From: Cladophialophora immunda | Lineage: Eukaryota > Ascomycota > Eurotiomycetes > Chaetothyriales > Herpotrichiellaceae | Length of the DNA: 64,000 nucleotides | NCBI RefSeq assembly: GCF_000835495.1 | Contig: NW_015622545.1 | Span: 124,001 to 188,000 of the forward strand | Direction of reading: 5' to 3' | In this document: positions 49,229 to 60,104 of the stretch, one piece after another | Layout: every line of letters begins with the position of its first letter | How positions within the stretch are numbered: the first letter of the stretch is position 1 | Position numbers and translations under genes: made by a program | Notes under the pieces: model-generated | The model's input: only the letters and a program-made list of their open reading frames with translations | Database searches by the model: none | What the model was told of the DNA's origin: nothing

Positions 49229-52200
49229 ATGGGCGCTAGCAACTCAACGATCAATCCCGACATCCCTTTATTCGCCGAGCAATTTCCAAACATCACCATC
49301 AGACCTCTCCATCTGCAAACCTCTACAGTCCCAACAGATCGAGAGTCGAGCCAGACGGCCGCTATTTCATCAAGCCGCAGCCAAAACGGTATGACTTCCT
49401 TCTCACCAGGTGACATTTCATCCAAGGCTTCAATCCCGCCCAAGCGTCTGCCTCCAGTGGAAAGCCGGGAGACAGTCAGATCACAAGCTTTCCAGATCAC
49501 CAACTGGCGGGCCGTCGATAACTCGGACGAGATCTATGAGTCTGTTGAGATCGAAAACTCGGGTTGTCCTCCCTCCCCGCCGTCAGATACCTGTACGAAT
49601 ATCAGCTTCTCTGATCTGGACATAAAGCCTTCATTGGCAGAAATCAATGAAGCCTTGGCCATATACGAGGCAGCCGCTCCGTCACATCATGAAAAGGCTG
49701 GTTCATTTCTTTCTCCAATTGATCTAGATCCTCCACGAGCCAACCTCAAAAAGTCTCTGAATAAACGCTCCTTGTCTTCCTCGCCAGAGCCAAGGAAGAA
49801 ACGGCGTCTCGTCCCGACGAAACGGGCTATCGAAATTGCTAATCAGAAATTCGAGAAGTTCGGTGGCATGAGCGACTACCTCCAGAGCCAACCCATGGCA
49901 CCCCGGCCCTACACTGAGACGTACAATCAGGAAAAGTTTGGATTCGTCAATCCGTTCCCCCATGGCTTCCCTCTCTCTGACGACGAAGGTTGGTTGCGTC
50001 CAGACCCTCATCCTGGGTCATGTCTCTACCAAGACTCTGACCATGAAGACGAGGGATATTGGTCGAACGTGGTCAGTCCGGCAAATTCTGGTGATGGGGA
50101 AAGTCCAGAAGAACAACAAGAACGCCTTAGCAATCTGTTATCGAGATTCCACGGACACAAACCGATAACATCTAAATCATCTGCAACAACATCCAAGGCA
50201 GAATTGGACGAAGAGGAGCAACTCATGCAACTGGCTCGTGAATACATGCACATCTATCAAGAGGCCGGCGTCGAGCGGAGCAGACAGCTCCGAGAGAATG
50301 CCTTGCGGCGCCGCGGACTTCTACCGACTATTGAAAGCGGCTCGATGTCGGAACAAAGTAAGACAGTATCAGACACTGAGGGGGATAACAGCTCAAGAAA
50401 CGACCTGTTTTCTGACGATGACGGTCAGTCACAGTGTATGGAGGACCTCTTGGACATTGCACAAGAGCATGTCACAAAGAACTCAAATCCCACCCAGACA
50501 GAGGTACGCGACAAAGCGAAGTAGGTCAAAAGCAAGCAGTTCAAGGCAGGGTACAAGCTAACCAAGAGCGACAACAGGATAGATCGGCACGTAAAGAGAC
50601 CCACGGCGCAAAATCCCGCTTCGCGTGCAGCCGCTGAGCAATTTCGGACGCAAAGCCGACATTTGGGTGGTGACCGTAACCCCCAAATTGAAGACATTGG
50701 ATCACAGACCTCGCAGTCAAGAGAGAGTCATGATCTTGGCTCGATATCTGAGGAGCTGAGTCTACAAGAAAAGGAGGAGCGCTTGCGTGAGGCCCAAAAA
50801 GCTGTTTTGACTGGGCATGCGGCTAGGGGAAGGGTGAGCAACCCTCCCCAAGACAATAAGTTCCCCAGGGATGACGAGATTAACCCTAGAGCTCGACGCA
50901 ATCATCTTCGTGAGGAATCCAATGATCGCGCGAGCTACTTGGGATCCGCCATGGAACAGCCGAAGGCACAAGTCAGTGCTAGTGCTGAGAATGAGGCCAA
51001 CAACAGTCCATCCACCCGGCCCCTGTCTGGTCTTGAGATGCTCGCAGCGAAGCGAGAAGCTGCAATCAAACAGAATGACGGTTCGAATTCCCTGGATCGA
51101 CCTCTTTCGGGGCTGGAGATGCTTGCAGCTAAACGGGAAGTTGCTAGGGGACAAATGTCAGAATCGAACCACCTTGATCGACCTCTTTTCGGCCTCGAGA
51201 CGCTAGCAGCAAAACGCGGTGCATCACATACAGAGTCTCGAGACACAGAATCTCAGCCGAGTCAGGAAAGGTTCGCACGTCTATCATCGTCCATTGTGCC
51301 CGGTTCCAATAGAGGCTTGACCCTTCCCAAAAACTTTGACCAATTCTCAGAAGAACAGAAAGAAGTGGTTGTCCAGCACGAGATCGCAAAGGAAAGAAAG
51401 AGAGACTTGGACGCTCTTGGGAGTGTGTTCTGGACATTCGCACAGTTACGCTGCTTTGCAGACCGTGAAATAACCGAGAGAACCATGCAGATAGAGACAA
51501 ATGAGCTTTACGACATTGGGAAGTTTATTGCTCTCGTGATTGAGCAGGGAAAGCCGGGCAAGATGCGAAGGACACGAGTACAAGACATCCGCGACAACAT
51601 CCGAAGACGCGTGCAAAAGGCAGCAGAGAACGAAAAAGAGCCTAGCGACGTTGCGATCATGACCGAAATGAGACGGACCTTCAGCCGAAAGCATATCGAC
51701 TTTATAAACGATGAAACGCCCAAAGTCCAAGAGGAAATCGACCGTTGGGGTGTGCTACGGAGTGAACGCAAATCCAAGCGGCATGTCGCTCGGCCGAAAG
51801 AAACCAGGAGAAATGAATGGCCGAAAGAGCGCACGGAAGAGAAGGGCAGGAACAAACAAGTCCGATTTGCAGAGCACGAGACAAAGGTTGCCCAGAAGAA
51901 GCGGCCCAAGAGTAAGGCGAAGACAATCGAGAACCGACAGTCGCAATCCGAACTCCAAGAGAAGCTTATCGAAAAGCTTAGGGCTCAACTGAAGCTCTTT
52001 GAGACGGCCGAACAGGAAGAAGTAGCGGATCTCCAAAGCCGAGTTGCCGAGATCGAAGCAGAGCTTGAGCGCGCGACTCAACACGATGACGACGATGAAA
52101 GTGAAGAAGACGATGGCGCTGAATTTGTCTTTGGAGCCGGACAGAACGCCACATCGATGCCGAGGACATCCCGCGTAGCGGACAGCCAAACTTTTCAGGG

Positions 52201-53374
52201 ATCAAATATGTGGAATGAGCAGGATATCGAAGATGGGTGCCAGAGAGACACAGGCATGCATATACCAGCAACTAGCCAGCAAAAGGTTGATCCCGAACTG
52301 CTCAAGCAGATGCGCCTTAAAAAGAGCCAGCCAACACAGAGCCAAGGTTTCGATCCCGAGCTTTTACGACAGATGCAGCTCAGGAAACAGCAGCAGTTGG
52401 AGGCAGCGACAGACTCTACGGTTATTGATCGCGCGACAGCAGGCGAGTCAGACAGTGAGTCCGAGACGATGCATGAGAACAATTCTGACGAAGACGAAGA
52501 AGACGACGACGAAGAAGAAGAAGACGAAGATCGGCAGGTTTTCAGGTACACCGTCTGGGGCGTCTTCGTAGGTGTTGAGATTTACAAGGACGCCGACCAC
52601 TACTACTTCATGAAGACATACAACGCCAAACAGGCGCAGAAGAAAGTCCTAGAGATCATCGAGGGTATTAACGGCTATGCCAGGTCGGAGAAAGACATCG
52701 AACCGAGCCAAGTGAACGTGAACACGAAGCTGCACTACGAGCTGATAGAGCAGCACCTTGTTGTTGGCGAAGATGCCACGATCGAGGCGCGGGTATGGAT
52801 CGAGCGAGATCTGGTGGACCTAAAAAAGAAAGTGTTCCGTGCTGCAAAGCGCCAGCGAGCCGTGAAACAAGCCGCGACGTTTGCGGTCCGCTGGGAAAAG
52901 ACAACCACTCCAATCATGGACAGCGCTGTTGAAGAGATCAAGACTGCGACCGCGACCGCGACCGCCGAAAGCGACGGGCTCGACGACCTGTTTGAAGAGT
53001 CTGCAGAGGACATAGCCAAGGCCGCCGCCGCCGCCGCAGCCGCCGCGGCGCCGGTGACGACATCCATCCCACACGACGACGTGGAGCTCTTCACGACGCC
53101 GATCCTGGCAAACCGGCACGCCAAGGACGTGTACCTCGCGTGGCACAACACTTTCCTGCCCGGCTGGCGGAACGAGGGCTACCGACGGCTCGAGGACGAG
53201 TCGATGGAGGAGTACCTCGAGACGCTGGGGAGTTGGGGCCTGTTCGCGCGCGAAGAGAGCTTTGAGCGCGTCGAGGCCGACAAGAGCAACGGCAACGGTG
53301 CAGCGCAGAGGCGGGTCGAGGAGACGTTCAAGGTGTGGGTCAAGAAGATCCCGGTCAAGGGGCCGGGGAATTGA
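49229..53374 (+). CDS. Uncharacterised 1362-aa protein with N-myristoylation-type start and internal repeats
   Basis: I do not recognise the family. Two exons, 49229-50520 and 50578-53374; the 57-base intron (GTAGGT, GCTAACC branch, CAACAG) removes a TAG and keeps frame. It starts MGASNSTIN, which fits the N-myristoylation consensus (Gly2, Ser6). Most of the first 1000 residues look disordered, with basic patches such as EPRKKRRLVPTKR. Three 27-residue repeats (xRPLSGLEMLAAKREx) are encoded at 51017-51259, and two 21-residue repeats (DPELLKQMRLKK / DPELLRQMQLRK) at 52289 and 52352. A helical block (about 650-860) is followed by an acidic run DEDEEDDDEEEEDED. The only compact part is at the C-terminus: FRYTVWGVFVGVEIYKDADHYYFMKTYNAKQAQKK, then a 10-Ala tract and AWHNTFLPGWRNEGYRRLED. 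Function unknown; G+C rises towards the 3' end. Confidence 0.75.
51017..51259 (+). repeat. Three 81-base coding repeats
   Basis: Units begin at 51017, 51098 and 51179 and encode RPLSGLEMLAAKRE, RPLSGLEMLAAKRE and RPLFGLETLAAKRG. Spacing is exactly 81 bases; the third unit is the most diverged. Confidence 0.85.
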
Positions 53375-54067
53375 GATTGAGACGCGGCTTTGTGAGGGCA
53401 ACGCTGTCGTCGCATTTCTTCGCCCTGCGGCGTGGTTTGGCTTGGTGGGTGGTTGGTTGGGCACGGGCGAAGGGGGTTAGTAGCTACAATTGTTTTTTTC
53501 TGTGCTGTGCTGGGCGAGGCGATCTTGGGTGGTGGTCAAGGGTATGGATTTTTTGAACTTCCTCTTCGCCGATTTCCTGCTTGGGAGAGTGAGTGGCTCT
53601 CTCCAGCTCGATGTGGCGTCGTAGTAGATATTTCTCTTGAGGGGAACAACGCCGAACAAGGGACCCCGGCGGCACCTTGTCGCTCTTCTGGCTTGAGTCG
53701 GGATTCGATGGAGCGACGAATCCATTCCTTATTCCCCGCGCGCACATGGCACCAACGATTTTGATCAGAAAGATTTCAATTTCGACGGAAACCGTTACAT
53801 CAAATGCTCATTACTATGGCCTGTATGGCCGCTAGTGCACATATTCATACATTCTTTCCCTGTACTGACACCCCCCCCCCGGGCCTCCTGTGTGCTTTGA
53901 CATGTAGTACAACAATTCAATCTCGTCTAGTTCTAATCCCGCCTCCGTCGACGCCGCCCAGCACTACCATGGCGTCGTCGGCGTCGTCGTGATGGTGCAG
54001 CGTGTTTTTGATATGAAGTTCTCGCCGGTCCCGGTGTTCGGTCCCGGCTCCTTTTTTTTCCCCTTTT
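53375..54067. other. Convergent intergenic region
   Basis: No gene seen between the 3' ends of the 1362-residue protein and the small membrane protein. It contains a C10 run at 53871-53880. Confidence 0.5.
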
Positions 54068-54649
54068 TCACCGCGAGCAGTAATCCTCCTGCTCGGCCTG
54101 GGTCTCGTCAAAGTCCCACAGCAGCTTGTCCGTGTCCTCTTGGGTCTGGGACAGCCACGCGACCCACGGCATGACCGCGTACGCCAGCAGGGCCGTCGCG
54201 TACACGGGGCCGGCGACGACGTCCCGCCCGGCCACGTACAGGTAGACGCCATCCCACCAGGACCCGCCGTGCAGCGACATCTGCGCCACGACGCTGACGG
54301 CCAGCTCGACGGCCAGCAGCCACACGAGGGCCAGCGCGCCGATCATCAGCGGTGTCGGGGGCGGCGAGGTCAGGAACTTCAGGAGGGACCATTTGCTGGT
54401 GCTCATCGACGCCAAGGGCCGTTTGGAGCCCGCGGGGGCTGCGGAGGCCGAGTCCAGGTTCCACACCGTCACCTGCGCGGCTTGCCAGATGACGATCAGC
54501 ATGATGGGCATCTCGAACAGCTCGGCGTACCGCGCGCCCAGCAGCGGTTGCAGGTAGGGCACGCGGATGGACCCGAGGATCAGGCCCGAGAGGAAGACGA
54601 GGGAGAAGTAGATGAGCGAGAGGGGGAGGGTTTGTTGGAGGACTCCCAT
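54068..54649 (-). CDS. Small four-helix membrane protein of bacterial type, 193 aa
   Basis: Integral membrane protein with four predicted helices: about 8-28 (LSLIYFSLVFLSGLILGSIRV), 45-63 (EMPIMLIVIWQAAQVTVW), 100-122 (MIGALALVWLLAVELAVSVVA) and 145-168 (VAGPVYATALLAYAVMPWVAWL). The order YFxLVFxxGxxLGxxRV, LGARxAELxEMPIM and RDxVAGxVYxxAL is what I remember from small proteins of unknown function in proteobacteria; this is recollection, not a search. The Asp/Glu-rich C-terminal tail (QTQEDTDKLLWDFDETQAEQED) is extra. Single exon, strongly G+C-rich third positions compared with flanking DNA. The ATG at 54649 gives a leader directly before the first helix. Function unknown; transfer from bacteria is possible. 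Confidence 0.7.
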   Translation of the reverse strand: MGVLQQTLPLSLIYFSLVFLSGLILGSIRVPYLQPLLGARYAELFEMPIMLIVIWQAAQVTVWNLDSASAAPAGSKRPLASMSTSKWSLLKFLTSPPPTPLMIGALALVWLLAVELAVSVVAQMSLHGGSWWDGVYLYVAGRDVVAGPVYATALLAYAVMPWVAWLSQTQEDTDKLLWDFDETQAEQEDYCSR

Positions 54650-55935
54650 GTCGGTTTGGTTTTGGTTTGGTGGTTGATTTTTTGTACGGGTGTGTTGTTT
54701 GGTATCGCTTGATAGAGATTCTCGAGGTCTTTGTTGGTGAAGAAATCAATTGATGATGATATGGTCGAAGTAGTTGTCTTCAATGGTGGTGGTGGTAATT
54801 GTTGTTTGTATTGTATCTTGAATGTCTTTAACAAGCTGCAGACCCAAATGACCCCACGAGATTATGTCCAGGTGTACAAATACCTTTTGATCTTTCTCCT
54901 GACCGGGAATGGGCGGGAATTCGCGCATTGAAACTACCCAGGCAGACGGAGAGGGGAGAGGCCGAGAGTCACGAGGTATTTTCAAAACACCTGCAACAGG
55001 GACAACGGCGTGATCGTACGCTGTCCCTCGAACTTAACTTAACAAAACAGCTTGCTTACCGGAGAGCCATTGGATTGGTTCCAGAGTCCTGGAAGATTCG
55101 AGGAAGATGATTTCCTCGCGTCTCTGTGATGATTCCTGACGAATAGACGAGGGAAATGGGCGTGGTAAGGCAGAGTGGGACGCATGACATGCTTCTCACG
55201 CCACCGAAGATCAGCACGAAACATGCCACTGACGTTGCGTTTGCGGCGGTGGTGCATTCTTTTCGGGGAAAGCAGTCGACCACCCATACCAGTAGCACCA
55301 GTTCGTGGTAGCGAGCCTCTTTCGACGGTCCCTGATGTGTTTCTGAGCCCGACGTTGTTGGGATGATGGGTGCACATGCAAGCACATGCCCCCTCAAATC
55401 TTCACAGCCTTGCCAAGCCCCTTTTTTCCCCGATTCGCCGCAGCCTTGCGCCGATGCCGAGGCTGGACCAACAAACATCACACCACGCCAGTTTGCACGA
55501 GCTGTTCTGGCAAATTGCCTCGTTCAACCATTTCCTGCACATTACACTCCTGTGGACTGTGTAGCTACTCTCGTGCGCAACAGCCTCTGGCCCATCGATC
55601 CATAGTAACGGACCACTCACGACTTTCCTCACTCTTCGGCTCGGATGCTGCTTCCTGGGCGACCCCTAGGTGCTCTCAGCAGCGAACACAGACGGGGACT
55701 GTAGAAAACATGTAGTCAGGCTTGCAAATTCGTGTCCTTTATTCAGAACGATACGTTGGACGAGTCGAGATTGAAAAAGGGCGCAAACCCATATCGCATG
55801 TCCTCAGCGCAAAGAAACGCGATACACATGCCGTCGACCTCCAGGAAGACGAAGCCCGACTAACGTGCTCTCGTGTCCAACGTCCTTTCGAACAACCCTT
55901 TCCACCCCCGAGAATCATGCATTCTTCTGCACTTT
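54650..55935. other. Intergenic stretch of 1.3 kb
   Basis: It includes the promoter of the small membrane protein gene and the 3' flank of the ATPase gene. No gene supported; the region near 54780-54800 has (GGT)n-like triplets. Confidence 0.5.
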
Positions 55936-57572
55936 TCACTCCCCCTTGCCCATCGCGTCAGACGCCAGGATGCTCCTCCCTCCATCCGCCGTGAGCCTGC
56001 CTCTGATCTTGACCTTCGCGTACCCATCCTCCAGCGGTCTGAAACCGGGACTCTCCCCGCCGTCGTCAATGTCAAAGTACGCCTTTGGACAGAACACCAG
56101 GGCCTCCCCCTGACCCAACCGGACAATGATCTTGAAGACGTCGTCATGGCCGCCGCTGCTGCCGCCATCGCTTCCACTCTTCGACCGCGCCAGCGCCGCC
56201 ACGTGCTTCTGGAGGGCCTTGTACCACTCGGGCGACTGGAACTGGTGCACGACGGCCACGTTGCACAGGTCGAGCAGCTTGGGCGAGATGGTCGGTTCCT
56301 GCGTCGCGATCACCACGCGCGTGGCCAGGTGGCGTTGTTGGCGGATGATCTGCACCAGGTCCTCAGAGAAGGCTTTCGCGGCCGGAGTCTCGGTCAAGAA
56401 CTGTCGAGGATGTGTGTCAGTCTATTGATCTTTTTGCACGGGAGGTAGGTGTCACAATTTTTATTTACCTTGTGCGCTTCGTCCAGGGCGATGATCAGGG
56501 GGCTCTTGTCTCGCTTGCCGAGGAAGACCTGGAGGAAGATGGAGAAGAGCGTGCACGCGTCGGACTCGGTGATGAAGGGGCAACTCAGGTCGACGATCAA
56601 GATGGTTTGCGGCCGGAACTTGATCTTGCCGGCTCGCTCGCGGATGGTCGGCGCCGCCGTCTCCTTCAAGAACCACTCGATCAGGCTGTACCGCATCTCG
56701 AGGAAGGACATTTGTGAGGGCGTCAACCCTTCCCCGCCGACCGCCTGTTTCATCGCGCGGTACTTGACCCCCGCCGTGGTGTCGATGAGCGAGAGCTGCT
56801 TGAGCACCTTGTTGACGATGGCCATGTACAGGGGCGGGCTCCTGTCCTCGCTGTCCACGGCCATGAGCGCCTTGAGGTTCGCCACGTTGAGATGCCTCTC
56901 GCTGAACAGGAATGGGAGGACTTCCGGCCTCGGGGCGCCGGGCGGCCAGTTCGGCAGGTTGCGGTAGAGGTTTGTCATGCCCGGCAGATTCGAGGGGGAG
57001 ACGAGCACTTGCACCTTGATGCCCTGCGAGCTGAGGTAGGCGGCTTCGCAAACCTGGGTCGCGCTGGCGGAGGTGAATTTGTCGTAGTGGAAGACCAGGC
57101 CGGACATGGGCTTCGGGTTGGGGCCCATGCTGCTGTCGCTGATGAGGGCGTTTTCGAGCAAGCAGGACATGGTGTGGCTCTTGCCGGCGCCTTGTTGGCC
57201 GCAGATGAAGGTTGACCACGGATGCTGCATGTTGGCGTAGATTAGATTGTCCTCCCTGGGCAGATCCTGCTGCGGCGTGTCAGACCCGTTGAATGCCCGC
57301 GTTCGTAGTCCCAAGAGACCGTAAGCTGGAAGTTTCGGGTGCTCGTCGTCTGTCCCCGCGTTGAGACATTGCTTGACCTGGCTTGAGAACAGGGGCGCTG
57401 CCTCCAGCTCGCGGAGAAGGGTGGAAGAGAGTCCATGGCCGCTGTTCTTGGTGTCATGTTCTGAAGCGAATAAGGTCAGGTGTCTGGCTGTCTCTTCGTC
57501 GGGGCTGTCGTAACTGCTGCTTTGACTGGGATGAGATGATCCAGGGCTTTGAGAACCGTTGTCGCGGTCCAT
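55936..57572 (-). CDS. HerA/FtsK-like P-loop ATPase, 522 aa
   Basis: P-loop NTPase of unknown function. Two exons, 57572-56469 and 56400-55936; the 68-base intron (GTAAAT...GACAG) falls right after the DEAHK motif. A Ser-rich N-terminus (1-55) leads to YANMQHPWSTFICGQQGAGKSHTMSCLLEN, with Walker A at 125-132. RPQTILIVDLSCPFITES and LIIALDEAHK (359-368) follow, the latter Walker B with a catalytic Glu. After the intron comes LATRVVIATQEPTISPKLLDLCNVAVVHQF, a sensor-like strand typical of HerA/FtsK-type ATPases (TQxP after Walker B). It is not a DEAH helicase, because helicase motifs IV-VI are missing. ATG 57572 is chosen because sequence upstream in frame looks unrelated and Cys-rich. Related proteins occur in many ascomycetes; the role is unknown. 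Confidence 0.75.
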
Positions 57573-58270
57573 TCTGGAGACGATGGGAAATGAAGTGTTG
57601 CAAAGGCAAGAGTTCAAGCTAAACGAGAAAGATATTTTGGCAATATATCCTTCACCTTGCCTTGCAAGGGTGGACCAAAAAGAGAAGGCAAACAACAACT
57701 TAAGAGACGCGACAGCAAACATTTCTTTGTGCCGGCGTGGTGCAGTGCCCACTTCAACAACGGAGAGGGCGACAGGTAAGCTCCGCATACACCCAGCTGC
57801 ATTCAATTCCACTGACAAGAAAGAGGAGAAAGTAATAGGGTAGATATGATTGCACAACCGGTTTGCGCACAGCGATAAATTTTCAGGAAATCGTCGAGTT
57901 GACAACAAGTATTTGATTCGATACGCAGCTCGGCTTGTTGAAAGAAAGACGCAAAAGAGACAAGCAGGTGACAAATACGTACATGCACACACATCACATC
58001 CTGGAACGCACAGCTTTGATGGACAGCGGCCGCAAATGCAGGCCTCATGCGCAGCAACAACACATCGCATCGCATGTTTGATCGCCGCTCTTGAGCGAGG
58101 AGCTTTGAACGGACGGGAGCCACACCGACCACCTGCAGACAAAAGAGACAGCACGCATGCACACCATTTTCAATACCACGCTGAGAAACCCAGTTGATGG
58201 GACTCAGGCTTCGGTTTCAAACTCCGCGCCTGTACTCATCCACTGATCCAGAGTTTTTCTGGCTGCCTGA
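57573..58270. other. Intergenic stretch
   Basis: The minus reading frame of the ATPase stays open upstream to 58154, but no start with a sensible N-terminus is seen there. No other gene. Confidence 0.45.
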
Positions 58271-59264
58271 CTAGCGCTTCTTTGTCAACGTGCCTGCGAC
58301 ATATGGCAGGGCACTCCATTCGAAATTTGTCTTCAAGTCGACGGCTTCCCAAGGGGCCGCTTTCCTCAACACGTTTGGCGTATCGCGATCCATGTTGCAG
58401 CCAGCGAGGAAGAACTGCCAGCCGAGCAGGTGGTAGAGGAGTTGCATCAAGCGGCCCAGAATGCTGCCATTCTTCGTCCACGGGTTCCGGAAATGCTCAA
58501 CAATCATCAATTCTCCCCCGGGTCGCAAGAGGGAATACAATTCCTTGGCGGTTTGTTCCAGGTCAGGAACCGAGCAAAGCACCCGGACGCATACGATGGT
58601 GTCGAAGATGCCATTGGGGGAGGGCTTGACGCCTTTCTGTGCCAGAGCGGCCAACAACTCGGCCTTGTCGGCGGTGCTGCTGAGGATATGATATTTGCCA
58701 GTGAGTTTGGCTTCATTGATCCGAAGCTGCAATGGGGCGTGAAGACCAGGCGTCGGCTCCGCCCCATATACGGCGCTAATATTGGGGTTATCGGAGAACA
58801 ACGACACGTAAGACCCTGATCCGGGCCCGATATCCAGAACAACCCCGTGAGTGCGGGATAGTAAGGGCGGAACTAATGTCGCGGAGCCCTTCGGAGGAGG
58901 GGCCGGGTCGACAGGCGCTGGAGACTGCATAAATACCATGACCTTGTTTCCCCTTGTTTCTCATTCCCAGAAGAAGGTGATGGCTGGGAGGCCAACTTAC
59001 CAGTGGCTTTGGTCCAGAACTTTGAGAAAGCATCGTCCCGGACTTTCTTGAAGTTGGACTTGGAAGGGAGGTTGAATTGGAGGATATAGAACTGGAGAGC
59101 AGTGGTGATGAAGGCTACCAGATTTTCGTCAGAGCCCAGGTGATAGACATTCTTGGGACTGTCAGAGCCACAGAAGGACAGAACATACAAACAGCGCTGG
59201 CATATAGCAAATAGCCCGGTTCAAGGAGGCTGAGCAGACGTTCTTGGAGCGGCGGCCAGGGCAT
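58271..59264 (-). CDS. Membrane-anchored SAM-dependent methyltransferase, 278 aa
   Basis: Class I (type 11) methyltransferase. Three exons: 59264-59189, 59114-59001 and 58917-58271; introns of 74 bases (GTATGT, CTGAC branch, GTAG) and 83 bases (GTAAGT...CCAG). The N-terminus MPWPPLQERLLSLLEPG is followed by a hydrophobic segment (about 19-42, YLLYASAVSFITTALQFYIL) that probably anchors it to a membrane, then KSNFKKVRDDAFSKFW. SAM-binding motif I is VVLDIGPGSGSYV (about 96-108). FDTIVCVRVLCSVPDLEQTAKELYSLLRPGGELMIVEHF covers motifs II-IV. This layout is common in fungal methyltransferases of unknown substrate. The exon 1 assignment rests on splice signals and on the hydrophobic segment becoming continuous, so it is less certain than the rest. 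Confidence 0.8.
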
Positions 59265-60104
59265 CTTGAAGCACAACTGGAGTTTTCCGTCAACTTGGGG
59301 CCGTTGAATGTGATATAATTCAAGGAGGCAGAGAGGGGGAAGAGAAGGAGAAAGGGAACTTGGTCATTGAAATACATATTGTTGGGTCAGCTTGCCGAGG
59401 GCCGGGGGGGTTTCTTGGCCTCAGCCTCGTTCCCCCCCCCCCCCGTGACTCACCCGCCTCAGCCTTGCGTGGCGTACAAGGCTGACAACTCCTTGGCACA
59501 GCCTTGCCGTCGCCACCCCGCCTTGCAGCGACTGCAGTAACATGTGCTCCTGGAGAGCAGTGCAAGCCATGTCGACATACTTATATCCTATCAGTCTAGG
59601 AACTTGTATACCTGCCCAAACAAGAATGTCTCGCATACTGGATCTGGCGAGGCTCCGGCTTCTCTCGGCGTCCTTTAGGGGGGCATTTGGAGGCGAGGGG
59701 TAATGGACAATAGCAGAATGGGCATTCTGACCTTATCGAGCACCCCGCACCAATGACTCTCTCCAATGACTACTACACATTTGCAAGCTCGATTACCAGC
59801 ATGACTAACCGCTTGCCAGGAGCACGGGCATTTTCTCCCAATTGACCCCGCGATACTTAGTGGCTTGCCCGCTATAATACATCACCAAGGGCATCCTCTC
59901 TCCAGAATTTGGTCGTCCCGAACACCCTCCCTCCTTCCTTCGCCCAACCTCGTCTAGACGCTCTCCGAGACTCGTCTGTCCTGCAGCTGTTACTGCAGCT
60001 GCTGTTGAGGTAGGTGTAGGAGGAGACACAGGAGGAGAGACTTAAAAGCGGACTGGGAAAAAGAAGCCAAGAGTGGACAGGAATTTTCCTGGAGACAGGA
60101 ATCT
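59265..60104. other. Divergent region between methyltransferase and nickel permease
   Basis: No gene seen. It contains a C13 run (59432-59444) and, close to the permease start, a C/T-rich then purine-rich leader. Confidence 0.5.

Noticed and set aside
56461..57219. Arg/Gln-rich 252-codon minus frame inside the ATPase gene
   Set aside because: It is an alternative frame of the same strand, low complexity caused by G+C-rich codons.
57573..58154. Upstream extension of the ATPase reading frame
   Set aside because: It is open but Cys-rich and unlike the rest, with a non-ATG beginning; the ATG at 57572 starts a normal Ser-rich N-terminus.
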